Below, piece after piece: positions 4,741 to 5,070 of a stretch of 5,070 nt of DNA (position 1 is the stretch's first letter; each line of letters begins with the position of its first letter). The notes under the pieces were generated by a model. The model did not search any database. It worked only from the letters and a program-made list of their open reading frames with translations, and had not been told where the DNA came from. The position numbers and the translations under genes were made by a program. The DNA is from Campylobacterales bacterium. GTDB lineage: Bacteria > Campylobacterota > Campylobacteria > Campylobacterales > QNZT01. The stretch is from positions 1 to 5,070 of the forward strand of contig WGAE01000061.1 in assembly GCA_015489185.1 (NCBI GenBank). Direction: 5' to 3'.

Positions 4741-4776
4741 ACTGCACCGCAACTAAGTCTGTTTCAGCGGTGCGGT
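4741..4776 (+). terminator. Hairpin after the YfiM-like gene
   Basis: ACTGCACCGC (4741-4750) and GCGGTGCGGT (4767-4776) pair over 10 bp with one T-G wobble, enclosing a 16-base loop, 9 bases after the stop codon. AATTATCTTC follows, a poor U tract, so termination may be inefficient or factor-assisted. Confidence 0.5.
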
Positions 4777-5010
4777 AATTATCTTCAAAATGATACAAAA
4801 TGTCTCTTTTTTACGCAGAGTACGCGGCGGAATCCTCTTCTTGTGCCGGTTTGGCTATAAGTTCAAATTATTTATGTAAAAATTTCGGTATTGCAATTGC
4901 CCGGGAGGATGTTACCAAACGAATAGTGTTTGGAAAATTTCCGCGTTCAGTTGCACAGAGACGACCGCATTTTACAAGGAAATGTCGATTTAAGATTTGA
5001 TACAATTACA
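4777..5010. other. Stretch without a supported gene
   Basis: About 234 bases with no gene I can defend. A 66-codon plus-strand frame (ATG 4800 to 5000) has no ribosome binding site and an unconvincing composition. A small perfect hairpin CCAAAC/GTTTGG (4915-4920 with 4928-4933) and the palindrome GCAATTGC (4893-4900) are the only structures noted, and neither matches a known RNA element. It could be a decayed gene, an untranslated leader or an unrecognised small RNA. Confidence 0.4.
5001..5006 (+). promoter_or_regulatory. Putative -10 box near the right edge
   Basis: TTTGATACAAT, with TACAAT at 5001-5006, resembles the other -10 boxes in this window. It would start transcription near 5012-5013, just at or after ATG 5011, implying a leaderless message or a start further downstream. 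Confidence 0.35.
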
Positions 5011-5070
5011 ATGTCAGAGGTTTATGGCGGACATGGAAGTAAAATACTTCATGAAATGTCATATTCATTC
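5011..5070 (+). CDS. Possible 5' end of a gene running off the right edge (frame unresolved)
   Basis: Two overlapping frames stay open to the window end. ATG 5011 gives 20 codons (MSEVYGGHGSKILHEMSYSF), with no ribosome binding site and several rare-looking codons (TCA, ATA). ATG 5024 or 5033 gives a protein starting MADMEVKYFMKCHIH, with AGAGG at 5016-5020 as a weak, very close ribosome site for 5024. Neither peptide is recognised. A gene starting here is plausible because a -10-like box precedes it, but the correct frame cannot be chosen from this window. Confidence 0.35.
   Translation, partial: MSEVYGGHGSKILHEMSYSF

Noticed and set aside
4800..5000. 66-codon plus-strand frame in the right-hand spacer
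   Set aside because: No ribosome binding site before ATG 4800, atypical composition and no recognised motif; kept only as a note on the spacer.

Overview
The window looks like a chromosomal segment from a member of the Campylobacterota (Sulfurimonas/Sulfurovum/Sulfuricurvum-type chemolithotrophs are the nearest guess, inferred not proven). The reasons are moderate GC genes separated by very AT-rich spacers, TATAAT-like -10 boxes with poor or absent -35 boxes in T/A-rich surroundings, strong AAGGAG ribosome binding sites, and gene types common there. No rRNA, tRNA, CRISPR array, insertion sequence or phage structural gene was seen.

Layout. 1-76 (-): the first 25 codons of a protein that leaves the window, possibly a DUF1538-type membrane protein. 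209-916 (+): a complete beta-class carbonic anhydrase, divergent from the first gene. 981-1082 (-): a 33-residue small protein with a strong ribosome binding site and a perfect amphipathic 3-4 heptad pattern. 1180-1839 (+): a CI/LexA-type repressor with an intact S24 self-cleavage domain, divergent from the small gene. 1885-2229 (-): a PhnA/YjdM zinc-ribbon protein. 2342-2830 (-): a cyclophilin-type peptidyl-prolyl isomerase. 3015-4226 (+): a dihydroorotase homologue that has lost all of its metal ligands. 4352-4732 (+): a small exported YfiM/DUF2279-like protein. 4777-5010 has no gene I can support, and a further gene may begin at the right edge.

Most genes look singly transcribed: nearly every one has its own -10-like box, and hairpins sit after the repressor gene and after the cyclophilin gene. 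Carbonic anhydrase, PhnA-like protein, cyclophilin and the dihydroorotase homologue are ordinary housekeeping or accessory metabolic genes.

The most interesting part is 981-1839. A self-cleaving repressor and a tiny helical protein are transcribed away from each other through a 97-base spacer. In that spacer the two predicted promoters overlap almost symmetrically, and a perfect 10-bp-arm palindrome covers the predicted start of the repressor transcript. This is the architecture of a compact inducible switch, possibly responding to DNA damage, in a phylum whose best-studied members (Helicobacter pylori, Campylobacter jejuni) lack classical LexA. The small protein is too short for routine gene calling and its function is unknown.
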